From Coffea arabica (lineage: Eukaryota; Streptophyta; Magnoliopsida; Gentianales; Rubiaceae): DNA of 64,000 nt. Of this stretch, positions 1-19,100 are shown piece after piece (within the stretch, counting starts at the first letter, position 1; every line of letters begins with the position of its first letter). The notes under the pieces are model-generated. The model was not told where the DNA came from. It saw only the letters and a list, made by a program, of their open reading frames with translations, and did not search any database. Location: positions 436,501 through 500,500 of the forward strand of contig NC_092317.1 in assembly GCF_036785885.1 (NCBI RefSeq), read 5' to 3'. The translations under genes and the position numbers were made by a program.

Positions 1-1289
1 GCTTGTAATTGATAATCGACAAGGATACGTTGTACTAGTAGAACACAAAAATTCGTGAAAAAACTGATTTTTCTTTCTTGTGCGGTCGGTGATTTGCAGT
101 GTATCCATTGGTTCTTGAAAGACGAAACAGAAGTTGTAACATCTGATTGTGCCGTGTGTCACTATCTCCAGGATGCTAATTAAAGAGGGCCGTACGTGCT
201 TCGTTCTAACACTTTGGATATTGGTTTTGCATCTCCGAAACCATCCTTCATAAGTGATGATCGATCTTCTAAATATGATTAAGAATAGTGCTAATTACAC
301 CTGTTGATTGACTAATCGCGTACGTACTAAAAGAATAGGCTGTCAGTCATGATTCCCGAGAAGCTGGAGCACTGAACAAAGCCTAACAGGCTGGAATTAA
401 CAAGTGCACAATTGGGCCCATAGGTCGGACAGGACAAAGGGAGCAGGAGCCTCCAAGCGTCCTATCCGATCTACGAACATTCCCATATCTTTGGATTCAT
501 TCCCCCGTTTCATCAGCTTCTCTCTTTTCTTTTCTTTTTTTTAAGTGTTGATAATGGTCCAAATACAGCTAGTGTATGTCGAAGCTCCAAATTTGCAGCA
601 AAAGCAAGCGCTCCTAATCTGACGCTTTAAGCAAGCAGCTGTCAACGGCTGAATGGAGGACTTGAATGGCCCCCCACAAGTACAACGCGGTGTTCTTGAC
701 TGAGTTGCCTTGGTCATTTTGCAGAGAAGGAACACTTCCATGTAAGCACAGTTTTAAAAACCCAGTTTACAACTTACTTATTCTCTCAATTCGTTTTGCT
801 GCCCGGTTGAAATAAGTAAATGAATGGACAAAAGTTGCCCGCAGAATTACTTCCACTTTTCATTGAGCTGATTATCTATTGAAATCTCATCTATGGTTGC
901 GATTCTTTTGCCCTGGTGGTCATCACCAAATATTATTGCTTATTCTTACATCCTACATCAAGGGGATTAAACACGAAGGTATTAGCATACGAGTCCAAAG
1001 GATCTTAAGCCATAAATATCATATTATCACATTGCAGTTATCATATTACCACTAGATTAGAGCAAAACATTGCAGCAACTTCATGATTTAAGTCTTTATT
1101 TTTATTTCCTCATTAAACTATTTACTTTTAGTCTCATTGAATCTTATGTGACCATCCACCTTTTGGTTGAGTGATGATTGGCATTAAACTATGAGGTAAA
1201 GATGCAAAAGTTGTATTTATAGAGAGAAAAATATAAGAATGACTTGTTTTATTTTATGACGTGACACCGCTTCCAAATAAAGACAATGG

Positions 1290-1311
1290 CCTGTGCGAAT
1301 ATTCGCACAGG
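1290..1311. repeat. 22-bp perfect palindrome
   Basis: An 11-nt half-site (CCTGTGCGAAT) is followed directly by its exact reverse complement with no spacer. It lies in otherwise AT-rich non-coding DNA. It could be a transposon terminus remnant or a symmetric protein-binding site; nothing nearby decides which. Confidence 0.7.
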
Positions 1312-1468
1312 GTTGAATCTAATTTGTGATATATTATCAGCCTGCCCCAGTCACCTATCCACTTTTCCCAGTATACTTGTCGAAGAATATCGCCCCAATT
1401 ATCAGCTTTTGTATTTGTCAGGCAGTGCTTGCCTCGGGTACCCTCTTCTCAATGCGGGCAAGAAGCAA

Positions 1469-1614
1469 CTCACTATCCTGCAAAACATACAGGTATTGCA
1501 TGGTTTAAAAGGTCGGCGGAGAGAGACAGAAAAGCATATTACTCACTATCCTGCAAAACATACAGGTATTGCATGGTTTAAAAGGTCGGCAGAGAGAGAC
1601 AGAAAAGCATATTA
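1469..1614. repeat. 73-bp tandem duplication, two copies
   Basis: Positions 1469-1541 and 1542-1614 carry the same 73-bp segment, beginning CTCACTATCCTGC and ending AAGCATATTA. They differ by a single G/A in the GGTCGGC(G/A)GAG stretch. The copies are directly abutting, so this is a recent local duplication. No coding function is evident. Confidence 0.85.
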
Positions 1615-2091
1615 ATTTAAAGCAGTAAGGCATCCCTTTCTTCCATTCTTTGCTTCTGCTCCATGTTTCGATACTCCCTCCAAACACGATTAATTTCTAG
1701 TAGTCAATTCACAAAATTCAGGCACTTCATAAGCTTCCTCTCGATTATGCTAGAACGAAAAATATGTTAACCACGCCATATAGATGAAACAAGCCCATCC
1801 CCACCAGACAGATAGCAGTAAGCAAGCATTTGTGCAATATTCAATAATATTCAGGATTTTAGTTCTGCTGGAACTGTTGATCATGCTTGATATTCCTTTC
1901 TCCAGAGATTACTAGAAACCCACCTCACTTCCTCGATCCAAATGTCACAAATTTGACTGTAACAATGGCCAAGACAAAGGTAATTCATAATGGTGGTTGA
2001 CTTGGTGGCTTCCTCAGGCCATTGTAAGTTGTATAAAACAAGGGGGATGGGATGTTCAATATCCCGAGTCACACACCTGATGCTTTGAACT

Positions 2092-8551
<6,460 letters not shown>

Positions 8552-9190
8552 TTCTCCAAATTGGGCGCAAAATTGAGTTTGCTTTTAGACTTCTAAACGG
8601 ACCAACGTCACAGTGCAATCAATTTGGAACTTTTCCTGAATCAAATGGTTCATTAATACAATTAAAACCAAGAGATTAAGCTGTGCTGACTATAATTAGG
8701 TAACATTCCCCGACCCCCCACCCCCACACGGGCCAAAAAAAAAAAAGCAACAGCCAACAACTCTCCTCCATACATGTAGCCACGAAGCAGCTATACAGGA
8801 AATGACTTAACCCACACAGGTATAAGGGTACAATAATTTATTTTTCGTTACGAAAAGAGCAACAAACAGAAGACAAAAGAAGGAAAATTGTCGAATTCAA
8901 CCTGAGTGCAAATGGGATCAGATATCATGACAAGGAAAAGAAGCAAATCAAGTAAACCAACAAGAAATAAATAGACAGAGTAGCAAAGACTTGAGCGTCT
9001 CAAATTTTGAGCAGCTGCAAAATTTAACCCAAAAAGAACTGGAATTGAGGGTGGGAAAGAAAGGTGCAAAATTCCCGGTGCAAACTACAAAGACCCACTA
9101 TGACCCAACCAATTGATTAATTTCCTCAATTTGGTCCTTGGCAGCTCTAATTTTACAACTTTTCAGTTTGAGGTGGTAAGCTTGATTACC
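8552..9190 (-). promoter_or_regulatory. Putative PDS 5' UTR with intron
   Basis: Upstream of the PDS start codon (8551) a plausible acceptor lies before 8635 (TTGATTCAG/GAAAAG on the minus strand) and a plausible donor after 9190 (CTAGAG/GTAATC). Together they would define a leader intron of about 550 bp. A 5' UTR intron is common in plant PDS genes, but here it is inferred from splice signals alone. No certain TATA box was identified. Confidence 0.35.
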
Positions 9191-10524
9191 TCTAGGCGAG
9201 CAAAGAATAGTCCAAGGAAACTCCTTTTTAGCTGCGAGTTCTTTAAGAGTGAGATAAGGGAGAAGCAAGAAAGGAAGGCAGGCAGGATTGCAGAGTAAAG
9301 GCCATCAGAAATCCTCCTTCCAGTTGCAGCTAGGAGGTATAGCAGTTACTACCACTGACTGGATACGCACAAAAATACACACAAGAGGTGACAAGGGAAA
9401 AGATAAAAAGGCAAACACGAAAGGTAGTAGTGTAATAATTATTATATAGCAATGGTTTTGTGAGGGAAGCGTGATGTAATTTGGTGGGTTTTGGCCGCAT
9501 TTGTTATTGGGACACATTTGTTATGGCTTAGAATATTCTATCCATCTTTTACTTCACTTACATGAGGACGGAACTTACTTTTCACCTTCCACTGTATTTT
9601 ACCTTTGTGCCAAAGCTCCACCAGGCTCCGCCTCCGTCCATCCATTTTCCTTCTGTTTCCTGCTTCTCTCTCTCTGTCTCTCTGAACTTTTCATTCGGCA
9701 CCGGTCCCTGTCATTGTCCTCACAGTAGTTCCATGAGCAGTAGTTGTAGTAGTAGTAGCGTACATCATCATTCATTCATTCTCCCTTGCTATTTTCTTGT
9801 ATGGTCGCGATACACTAGCAGTCTATACAGTTAGCCCTCTCTTAGTAACAATTCTGATCCGCTACCTAACCCACCATTAATATTACTCCTTGTTGGACCA
9901 CTAAAATTATCCTATCCTATGCACCACCAAACCAAATTTATCAGCATTAGGCGAAGATCCAATTTACACATCCATTTACGTCTAATATCCTCAATGAATC
10001 ATCTTCATCATCATCATAATTTAAAAAAAAAAAAAAAAAAAAAACTAAACTAAAATGAACTCCCCAGCCTGCTAACATATTCTCATATGTGGATATGGGA
10101 CGCATCCATAATCCTCATGGACGTCAAAAGTACACTTGTAGTAACACAATTGGATTCTTGGTCCATTCCTGTGAGCCACCTTTTCTTTTTTTTTTTGGGA
10201 GTTCTCACCTGAAAAGTCTGGACCCAATACCAAGATCAAATGTCTTGTCCCCAGGCCCAAATAAGACAGGCCATCCAAAAAGCCTCCACCTGGGCTTCCA
10301 ATGACACCCGCACCGAACACCAAGTCAACTCTTTTTGGACCAACATGTACGAGAAATAGCTCGCCAAAGTCGAATGTGTTGTGTTTACCAGTTGTTTGTT
10401 TTTTTTTTTTTTTTTCAGCTGTTTACCAAAGTCGCCTGAAAGGCTTGGACCAAAAAATAAATAATTTAATAAAAACAACTAATAATAAAAACAGAAGGGG
10501 CAAGAAACTTGGATGGCCGTAGAA

Positions 10525-11110
10525 CTTTTAAGCCGGCAATTTTTAGTCCCTCAACTATTAAGTAAACACTTTTAGCCACCGAACTTATTAAAGGGTCAAT
10601 TGTTGACCCTTTTGGTCAGTTTATCCAGTTTTGCAACTGGCAAGATCATCTGTGCGACGCAACTCTTAAATTTGAAAGTCCTTTTTGTCCACTCAAAGAT
10701 AAAAAATCAAACAAAGCCCTCAAAGAACCTAAATCTGACCATTATTCTTCACTTCAACATCCTCATCGTTCTCATTTGAAGTAAGAAGGAAGTGGGGTGC
10801 AATTGGATATGGCTAGGCAAACTTGCAATTGGACATGGCTAAGCAGACAAAATATATTTCCTTCTTACTTCAAATGAGAACGATAAGGACGTTGAAATGA
10901 AGAATAAGGGCCAAATTTAGATACTTTAAAGGTTTTGTTCGATTTCTTATCTCTGGCAGACAAAAAGACCTTTCAAATTTGGGGGTTGCGTCTCATGTGA
11001 TGCAACCAACTAAACTGGCTCAAAGGGTCAACAATTGATCATTTTGTAAGTTCAAAAACTAAAAGTATTTGCTTAACAGTTGAGGAGTTAAAAGCTACCC
11101 AACTTAAAAA
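10525..11110. mobile_element. Foldback (long inverted repeat) element
   Basis: The arms at about 10525-10792 and 10859-11110 are imperfect inverted copies of each other. For example GGGTCAATTGTTGACCC on the left matches GGGTCAACAATTGATC on the right, and CTCATTTGAAGTAAGAAGGA matches TCCTTCTTACTTCAAATGAG. The 66-bp loop holds two direct copies of a 25-nt motif around GCAATTGGA(T/C)ATGGCTA. No coding capacity is present. Arm length suggests a foldback or Mutator-related MITE; no clean target duplication was found, so the superfamily is open. Confidence 0.75.
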
Positions 11111-11123
11111 TTTGAGATCTATC

Positions 11124-11286
11124 CAAATTTTTTGCCCAAGCAGAAATCCAACCTCAGGTTTAGAGATAAGAATGCATCCATATCATATGTATTTAGTGCT
11201 CAAAAGTTCAATTTTTTTGCCCAAATAGAAATCCAACCCCAGGTTTGGAGATAAGAATGCCTCCATATCACTGTATTTAGCGCTCA
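11124..11286. repeat. Imperfect direct repeat of about 80 bp
   Basis: Two adjacent copies (about 11124-11203 and 11208-11286) share the order TTTTTGCCCAA, GAAATCCAACC, AGATAAGAATGC, CCATATCA and GTATTTAG. They differ by several substitutions and a small indel, so this is an older local duplication directly after the foldback element. No coding content. Confidence 0.75.
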
Positions 11287-13179
11287 TAAGAAGAATTTTC
11301 TCATACGTCGTGGGCCAAAAACTCTACAAGCCAATCTCATCGAGAGAGAGAGAGAGGTCACACTAGCATTTGACATACTAGACTCTGTCTGATAACTCAA
11401 TTTAATAATTAAATTTAATTGATTCAGGTGTTAATATATTCAAATACGTTTCATAATCAAAAGTTGAATATTTGAATTAATTAAGGGGTGCTGGATTTTT
11501 TAGACAAAATTTGTTCCAATATTCACTTACCACTTAATGTGATATACACTCAAACGTACTGTATCAGTTTTAGTATTTAACAATTCAATAATTTAATAGA
11601 TTCAAATTTCAAATTTCAGAATTCAATCTTCAAACTTTAAACCTAAAATTTTCCAATCCCATAAAATTACCAGAAATCGGAATTAAAAAAAAAATAGAAG
11701 AAGAAGAAGTAGTTACACGTAATCAGTTGAACAATGCGAATTGTGATGTGAAAAAAAAAAAAAAAAAAAAGTCATCCAAAATTGTCCGCTTAATAAATTA
11801 GCTGAGCTGTCCTCCGGAAAGCGTCTGCTGGTCGTGCGTCTTACAAGTAAGTTACTTGCGACTTACAACCACCGAACTACCTTTCAATCAAAACAAAACA
11901 AACGTGTTGACTTGGCGGGAGATCTGAGATAACGGAGCCGAAAATTGTAAGAAGACCGTTAGGTTTGAAAGTCCTGCAGATTTGACTGTCAGTTAAAATA
12001 CCTGCCCTTCTTCCTCTCCTCCTCAATTCTGAATTTCAGTCCATTTTGAACCTTCCTTCCTTGTGAATTTTTTCTTTTGGGGCCCCCCTTCAATCTCCAT
12101 CATCATTTTCTCTTTGTCCTCAAACCTCCTGCTGTATAGGGTGCTACCAGATCATCAGCGCCTGCTGCTTCTACGCTAGCACACTACTGAGGCCCTTTAT
12201 AGTTTATAGCTCCACCCATCCTTCCGTCCATTCAAATTCCCCCAACTGATTATTGTCCTAATCCCACTACAATTCAGTGAACATCTCATTACTTACTTGA
12301 GGAGGACCGACCCCTTCTGCTATCTTTTGGAGGCAGCAAAAATACAAAAAGTAAATGCATCTGCATAACGGAAGTCCTCCATCTATGTTTTAGTCTGTTC
12401 TCTGTCATGTTCGCTGTGCTCTGTGTATGTTCAATCTTGAATGATTAAGTTGTCTTTGGGCCTACCTAGTAGACATGGCAATGAAAAATCACTTCCTGAA
12501 TCATTATTTATTTCGGTAAATTATCTTCTTCTGTTCCGGGACATTTAGACAAATCTTGCTGAGATCCTATTATATGCCTGATATCTATCTCCTTTGAATT
12601 GAAATCTACAAGGGTGTCATTGCAGTTGCCTCTTTTTGCATTTAAAGGTTTAGGCCTGTTCAAGCCCCCATAGCTTCAAGTTTCAAGCGTCAGCATTGGA
12701 AAATTATATCATAGTCTGTTTTTCACTTTTCTAAGTGATGAACTTCCTGTAGGGAAAAATTGTCATTCTTTTCCCATCCTAATCGCTTCCACAGCCAATC
12801 AACTTCTTTATGTACTTTCTCATCTGACAGCCTGGACATTTAGAGCAAATGTCCCCAGCATATCAAGATCCTAATAATTCATAAGTTCGAATTTTTAGGG
12901 TAGTGTGGACTGTGGAGGATATGATGTGAATACAGCTACTGGCTGATATATATGTCTATAGATTTTAAAGGAACAATTTTGGTTTATGATGTATTGCTCT
13001 AGAGGTTCAAAGGAATTTTAGAGACATGCTGCTCATTTATCTCCTCTGATGTAACTGGCATTTGTTATTTGCCATCACATTTCCAACTAAAAACAAAATT
13101 TCACGTTTAGATTTCATCATTGAAAAATTTAAACCAAGATTCCATTTTTGTTTCTTGTTTTTGGCCCTAGACTTGAAAC

Positions 13180-16100
13180 ATGGCAGAAGATATGAATAAA
13201 CCATTGCTAGCTCCTGAAAAGTTTAGTAGAGATGGAATTGATCTGGTAAGCTTTTACAACATTATCATTCAAGTTTAACATCAGAAAACTTCTGCTCAAG
13301 GCGTATGATATCACCGTCTATATGGCTTCAACAGGAACACATACCACTGGAAGAAGTGTTTGAACAACTGAGAACTTCACAAGCTGGACTTTCATCCGAA
13401 GATGCAGAAGTTCGATTGCAGATATTTGGCCCAAATAAACTTGAAGAGAAGCGGGTAAGTTTCCCATTCATAAAAGTAGATTATTAGTCAACAGTCCAAT
13501 GAAAGAAAGAGTGCCATCATTAATTTCGCAGCACTAAAATACAAGGTTCTGCCGATTTGCTTAAATGGGCATCACCATACTCCTGTAGAAAGCTCATATT
13601 GATGACATGCTTTCTTTGCAAAGATGAGGGTGTTCAGGGTGGAACAGGCGCAGAAAAGCAACCAGTGAATAGATACTTCTGATTATATATTCCTAATGAT
13701 GTGCTATGTTCTAATACAGTTTACACTGCATCGTACTTTAATTATTGCAGCACACTTGTGAAGCTCTCTGCTCATGGATTTCATTAGATCTTGCATATTC
13801 TTGTAGTTCGTTTGTCTTCTCAAAAGTTGTTTTCGGTCTCCAGGAAAATAAGATTTTGAAGTTTCTTAGTTTCATGTGGAATCCCTTGTCATGGGTCATG
13901 GAAGCTGCAGCGGTGATGGCAATTGTTCTTGCTAATGGTGGAGTGAGTTTAATGAACCTTTTCATTTCCTTTCTCACTATTCGTGTCAATTAATCGTCTG
14001 GAATGCATCATTTACTGGGCTTTTATTTTCTTCCTTGTACCGGTCTCTTAACGTGTAAAAAAAAATGGTGCACTTCAGGGGGAGGGTCCTGACTGGCAAG
14101 ACTTTTTGGGGATTATTTGCCTGTTGCTGATAAATTCAACAATTAGCTTTATTGAGGAAAACAATGCTGGAAATGCTGCTGCAGCCCTTATGGCACGTTT
14201 AGCTCCAAAATCTAAGGTTTGTATTTTCAATACTCCTCTGAAAATCAGCACCATCCTCTAAATTTATTTGACTAATAACTAACTCCGTTCCAGTCAACTG
14301 ACCAAGGACTCGAACATTGTCCAGAAACTCAAAGAGGCTTCTGCTTCCTGGAGTGTTCAATCTTCACGAGAGATGAATAAGGATGCAAGTTTATCACAGA
14401 AGAGAAAAATCAATCGGACCTCATTCTTAACATGTCACCGCAATCTTTTGTTTTATTCATGCATGATGCATCTGTTAGATACACAAAAATGATAAAAGTC
14501 ATTCATTTTGCGTTTCACAGACTGACTGATAAACCGCTCATTTTTCCCTTTCTAGTTCTAATACAACTTTCCAAGATTCAAGCTGAGTCTATTCAAACAT
14601 TACCTTCGTCTTTATTTGAAAAGATACGTACTAAAACATCAAACGGTGGTCTTCTTCTGCAGGTCCTAAGAGATGGAATATGGCAAGAGCAAGATGCAGC
14701 TATTCTAGTACCAGGAGATATTATTAGCATTAAGCTTGGAGACATCATCCCTGCAGATGCTCGCCTACTCGAGGGAGACCCCTTAAAAATTGACCAGGTA
14801 ACTTAATTTGAATATTACTTGCCAAATTCATGTAAAAGAATTAAAGAATTCCTCGACATGGGGCAAAATCATGGATTTATCTGCAGTCAGCTCTTACTGG
14901 AGAATCCCTACCTGTCACCAAGCGGACAGGTGATGAAGTTTATTCTGGATCTACTTGTAAACAAGGAGAAGTTGAAGCTGTAGTAATAGCTACAGGGGTT
15001 CACTCCTTTTTCGGCAAAGCTGCACATCTAGTTGACTCGACTGAAGTTGTTGGTCATTTCCAGAAGGTGACTAATTTATACTTCACAGAAATAGTTTAGC
15101 TTTACCCTATTTCCAAAACTAAATCACATAGATACTGAATAGAATAGGTAGATTGAACTTTAGGAGTCTCTGATCATGTCTGATATTGTATTTATTGGTG
15201 AATTTGCTCTTTTGGTTTGATTAGCTACAAACATACTGAAGTCAGTAAATTGCTTCTTCCTTCCCTTGTATACCAATGTTTATCCTTTTATGGTAAAAAT
15301 AGACTTCCACGACAGGAGGCCCTGTCTCTAATCCATAATCAGGGCCCGGAAACGTTATTACTAAAATTTTCAAGTTCTCAGTCGAATTGAAGTCTGTTTA
15401 GGATTGGAACTTTGAAGAAAGGGACATCTCTTTGCCGCAGGTCCTTACAGCAATTGGGAACTTCTGCATTTGCTCTATAGCTGTAGGAATGATACTGGAA
15501 ATCATTGTCATGTTCCCAGTACAGCACCGCTCGTACAGAAGTGGAATCAACAACCTTCTTGTGCTTTTAATTGGAGGAATACCAATAGCTATGCCAACAG
15601 TTTTATCTGTAACACTTGCAATTGGTTCTCATCGTCTCTCTCAACAGGTATAACTCTTATGCAAATTCTGGAACTAGCAGGAGTGTTATGGTTGTGTTTT
15701 ATTTCTTGAAAAGTAATTAATGTGAATGGCAAATGCTTACAAGATAGGTTTGATCAGTCGGACCATGTAGTCAGCAATGTAGTTCTCATTTCTTTTTGTG
15801 TTCCTTTCTTATCCCTTTCATTCATCTCTTCAGGGTGCCATTACAAAGAGGATGACAGCAATTGAAGAGATGGCTGGAATGGATGTTCTTTGCAGTGATA
15901 AAACAGGAACACTTACTCTGAATCGCCTCACTGTTGATCGGAACCTCATTGAGGTACAAAAGCAGCTTGACTGACTTCATATTTGTCAATACAAACATGT
16001 TGCTTTTTGCTAGGTAGGGATTTAATTGGCTTATACTTTGGAACATTGGTCAGCTAATACCTCAGAAAACCAGAAATGAAACATTTGTCAGTTTGGACTC

Positions 16101-19100
16101 GAAACTTTGGAGTAGGATATAAGCATTCTGAACTTTCCAGTTTCTGGCTTTTAGCCTGACACCAGACTCACTTTTGTTGTGCTAGCAAGTTCCTAATGGA
16201 GAGAAAAGAGCTCTTAGAAGTGTCTTTCACTCCATATATTCATTCTCTTAAGATCTAAAGCTTTTGAACAGTTCTCTATTTGACGTGCATCTATGTGATG
16301 CATGATCGATGCAAGTTATATCATGATTCCTTCTTAAATGGTTTCTGATCTTAATCAATCTTCTGCAGCGTCCAGGTTCCTAATCACTACTAATGTAAAC
16401 AATTAGTCAATCTGATGTCTGTTTACTTGGGTCAACCGAAATTCTTATAGGCATATAAGATCGTTTTGTCGTTTCCTGTGCTCAGAAAATGTAAATTTCC
16501 TATTCTAACAGGTATTTAACAATGATATGGACAAAGACATGGTCATCCTCCTTGCCGCAAGAGCAGCAAGAATCGAAAATCAAGATGCAATTGATGCAGC
16601 AATTGTTAACATGCTTGGAGATCCAAAGGAGGTAGACTCAAAAACTAGATTCACAGAGTTTCATTATTCTCCTTTACATTTAAGTACCATGATACATAAG
16701 GAGGAAGATACTTGCGTTGAACTGAATCTGGCTTCTGCTACAGGCCCGAGCTAATATCAAGGAAGTGCATTTCCTTCCATTCAATCCTGTAGATAAGCGT
16801 ACAGCAATCACATACATCGACATTGATGGCAATTGGTACAAAGCCACAAAAGGAGCGCCTGAACAGGTAGCGATCTCTTTTGGAAAAACCATGTCTAAAT
16901 ATAGCTTGCCAGAAGGCATTTGAACTTAACGGCTGAAGGAGGATTTAGAAACTTTATTCTTGCAGACACATATTCCAAAAAAAAAAAAAAAAAAGTGGAA
17001 TATAGAATTTGATTTTATTAGGAAATGGAACGGGGCATAATATTTCATTCAGACTAACATTCTTGTCGTTCCATGAAACTTCAGATATTGAATTTGTGCC
17101 AAGAGAAAATAAAAATAGAGAGGCAGGTGAATACCATTATTGACAAGTTTGCTGAGAGGGGATTGCGCTCTCTTGCAGTTGCCTATCAGGTAAAATTTTA
17201 GCTCAGGTAAATGAGGTATAAGCCATTTAAACTTAAGCAGTGAATAGAATTAGACAGAATTAAACAAACTTTAAAATTCAAATGACCTACTTTGTCTGGC
17301 AGGGGCTGTACGCTAATGCATTTCTGAACATCTGAACATCATTTCAGGAAGTTCCGGAAAAATCGAAGGAGAGTCCTGGAGGGCCTTGGGTATTCTGTGG
17401 GCTGCTGCCCTTGTTCGATCCTCCTAGGCACGACAGCGCTGAAACCATCCGCAGAGCACTTAATCTTGGGGTTTGTGTTAAGATGATCACAGGTAACATG
17501 GTCTATCTGTGGTCTGGATAATCTTCAGAATGAAAATTAAGTGAGAGTCATAGAAAGATAATCATTGAAAGCCTACGGGTTGTCTAAAATTTTCTACTTG
17601 AGCTACACATATGAGCACTTCATTATAACTTATAATCCTGGCAGATATATTCAATGAATGTGAACTCATCAACGACTGGTGCTATTTCCTAGATATTTCA
17701 AAGGGATACGTAAAGGATTTTTTGGCTCTTTTCTACTGAAACAGGAGATCAGTTGGCGATTGCAAAGGAGACTGGTCGACGGCTTGGCATGGGTACAAAT
17801 ATGTACCCTTCTTCCTCATTGTTGGGTCGTGATAGGGATGAGAATGAAGCTCTTCCAGTTGAAGAGCTCATTGAAAAAGCTGATGGCTTTGCTGGTGTAT
17901 TCCCTGGTAATTAAATCAGAAGCCGCCCCTGGTATTGTTGCATTTTATGTGCTTCAGATGGTATCCTCTTTCTAACTACTAGAAAATTTTTTTCTTTAAT
18001 CTGTTATTTAGATATGATGAAACCAAAGACTCGATTTCAACCACGAAGAGATTAAATTTCAAGAATTGTATCTTAGATTGGGTAAAGAAAGGGTGATTAC
18101 ATGAGCTAACTAAACTTTTTATAGCTGCCAAAGCGCATCCAAAAGAAAGAATGCTCTTGATCACTTTACATTCATAGGTTCTGGACTTTTGCTGACAGCA
18201 ACTCTTTCTTTCTGCTGATCAATCTCCGAAGTGCGCAGTTCTGAATTCAGATCAGTTTAGTTTGCAATACTTATTTGGCATAGATAGCTTAACCTTTTGC
18301 ACCAAAAAAAAAAGCTCCAAGGTGTAATTTTCAGTTGGGTCCTCCAGCTCAAGTAGATTTACATGTATCAACTGAAAATTTCTGATAGGAATACCATCAG
18401 AAATTAGAAGAAAATTGGCAGTCTGATAGTATTCTCAGGTGCAAAAACTATAAAATTCTCAAAAAATGACAGAAAATTGTGGCTATAAACTGAACTGTCG
18501 CGTTGATCAGAATTTTTTAGTTTTTGTATCTGAGAATAAATGCACATTGCGGCTATCCTACGTGAACTTCTATGTCTGTCTCATCTATTTTTTAGAGTTT
18601 CGTGTTTATTTCCAATTCGCATAACATGATGATTTTGAAATCATCATTTGTTAGAAACTGTTTCGTTCTTTTAATGGAACTTATTTTACTACTGGTTCTG
18701 CACGGTACACGTCTGTGGCAGCACTTTGCGACTATTGTTTTCTGTCTCCACTCTCCACCTTCTTGTGTCCTGATTCATTTTTCTGAAATATAATTGTCAG
18801 AACACAAGTATGAGATTGTTAAAATACTACAAGAGAAGAAGCATGTATGTGGAATGACTGGAGATGGTGTAAATGATGCACCTGCGCTTAAAAAGGCAGA
18901 CATTGGCATAGCAGTTTCTGATTCTACGGATGCTGCTAGGGGCGCTGCTGATCTTGTCTTGACAGAACCCGGTTTAAGCGTGATCATCAGTGCTGTTTTA
19001 ACTAGCAGGTCTATATTCCAAAGAATGAAGAATTATACAGTTAAGTCCCATTTCCTACAGAAATGAACCGATTGTTCATAGATTAGTACTGCTCGTCTTT

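Larger units (their letters stand above)
1..1880. other. Intergenic region downstream of PDS
   Basis: I see no convincing gene here. Open frames are short, overlap on both strands and resemble no family. The right part (about 1690-1880) probably includes the 3' UTR of the phytoene desaturase gene on the minus strand. It also contains a 22-bp perfect palindrome at 1290-1311 and a 73-bp tandem duplication at 1469-1614, listed separately. Confidence 0.5.
8552..13179. other. Divergent intergenic region between PDS and the H+-ATPase
   Basis: The two genes are transcribed away from each other, so this 4.6-kb stretch holds both promoters and leaders. The right end is pyrimidine-rich (about 12000-12130) and probably contains the H+-ATPase transcription start. 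A 5' UTR intron of that gene probably ends at 13170 (TTGGCCCTAG). The middle holds a foldback element (10525-11110), a direct repeat (11124-11286) and poly-A/T tracts (10023-10044, 10400-10416, 11751-11770). No other gene is supported. Confidence 0.6.

Noticed and set aside
9501-9834. Two overlapping Ser/Leu-rich open frames
   Set aside because: They cover pyrimidine-rich and AGT-microsatellite sequence with no exon signals or family similarity.
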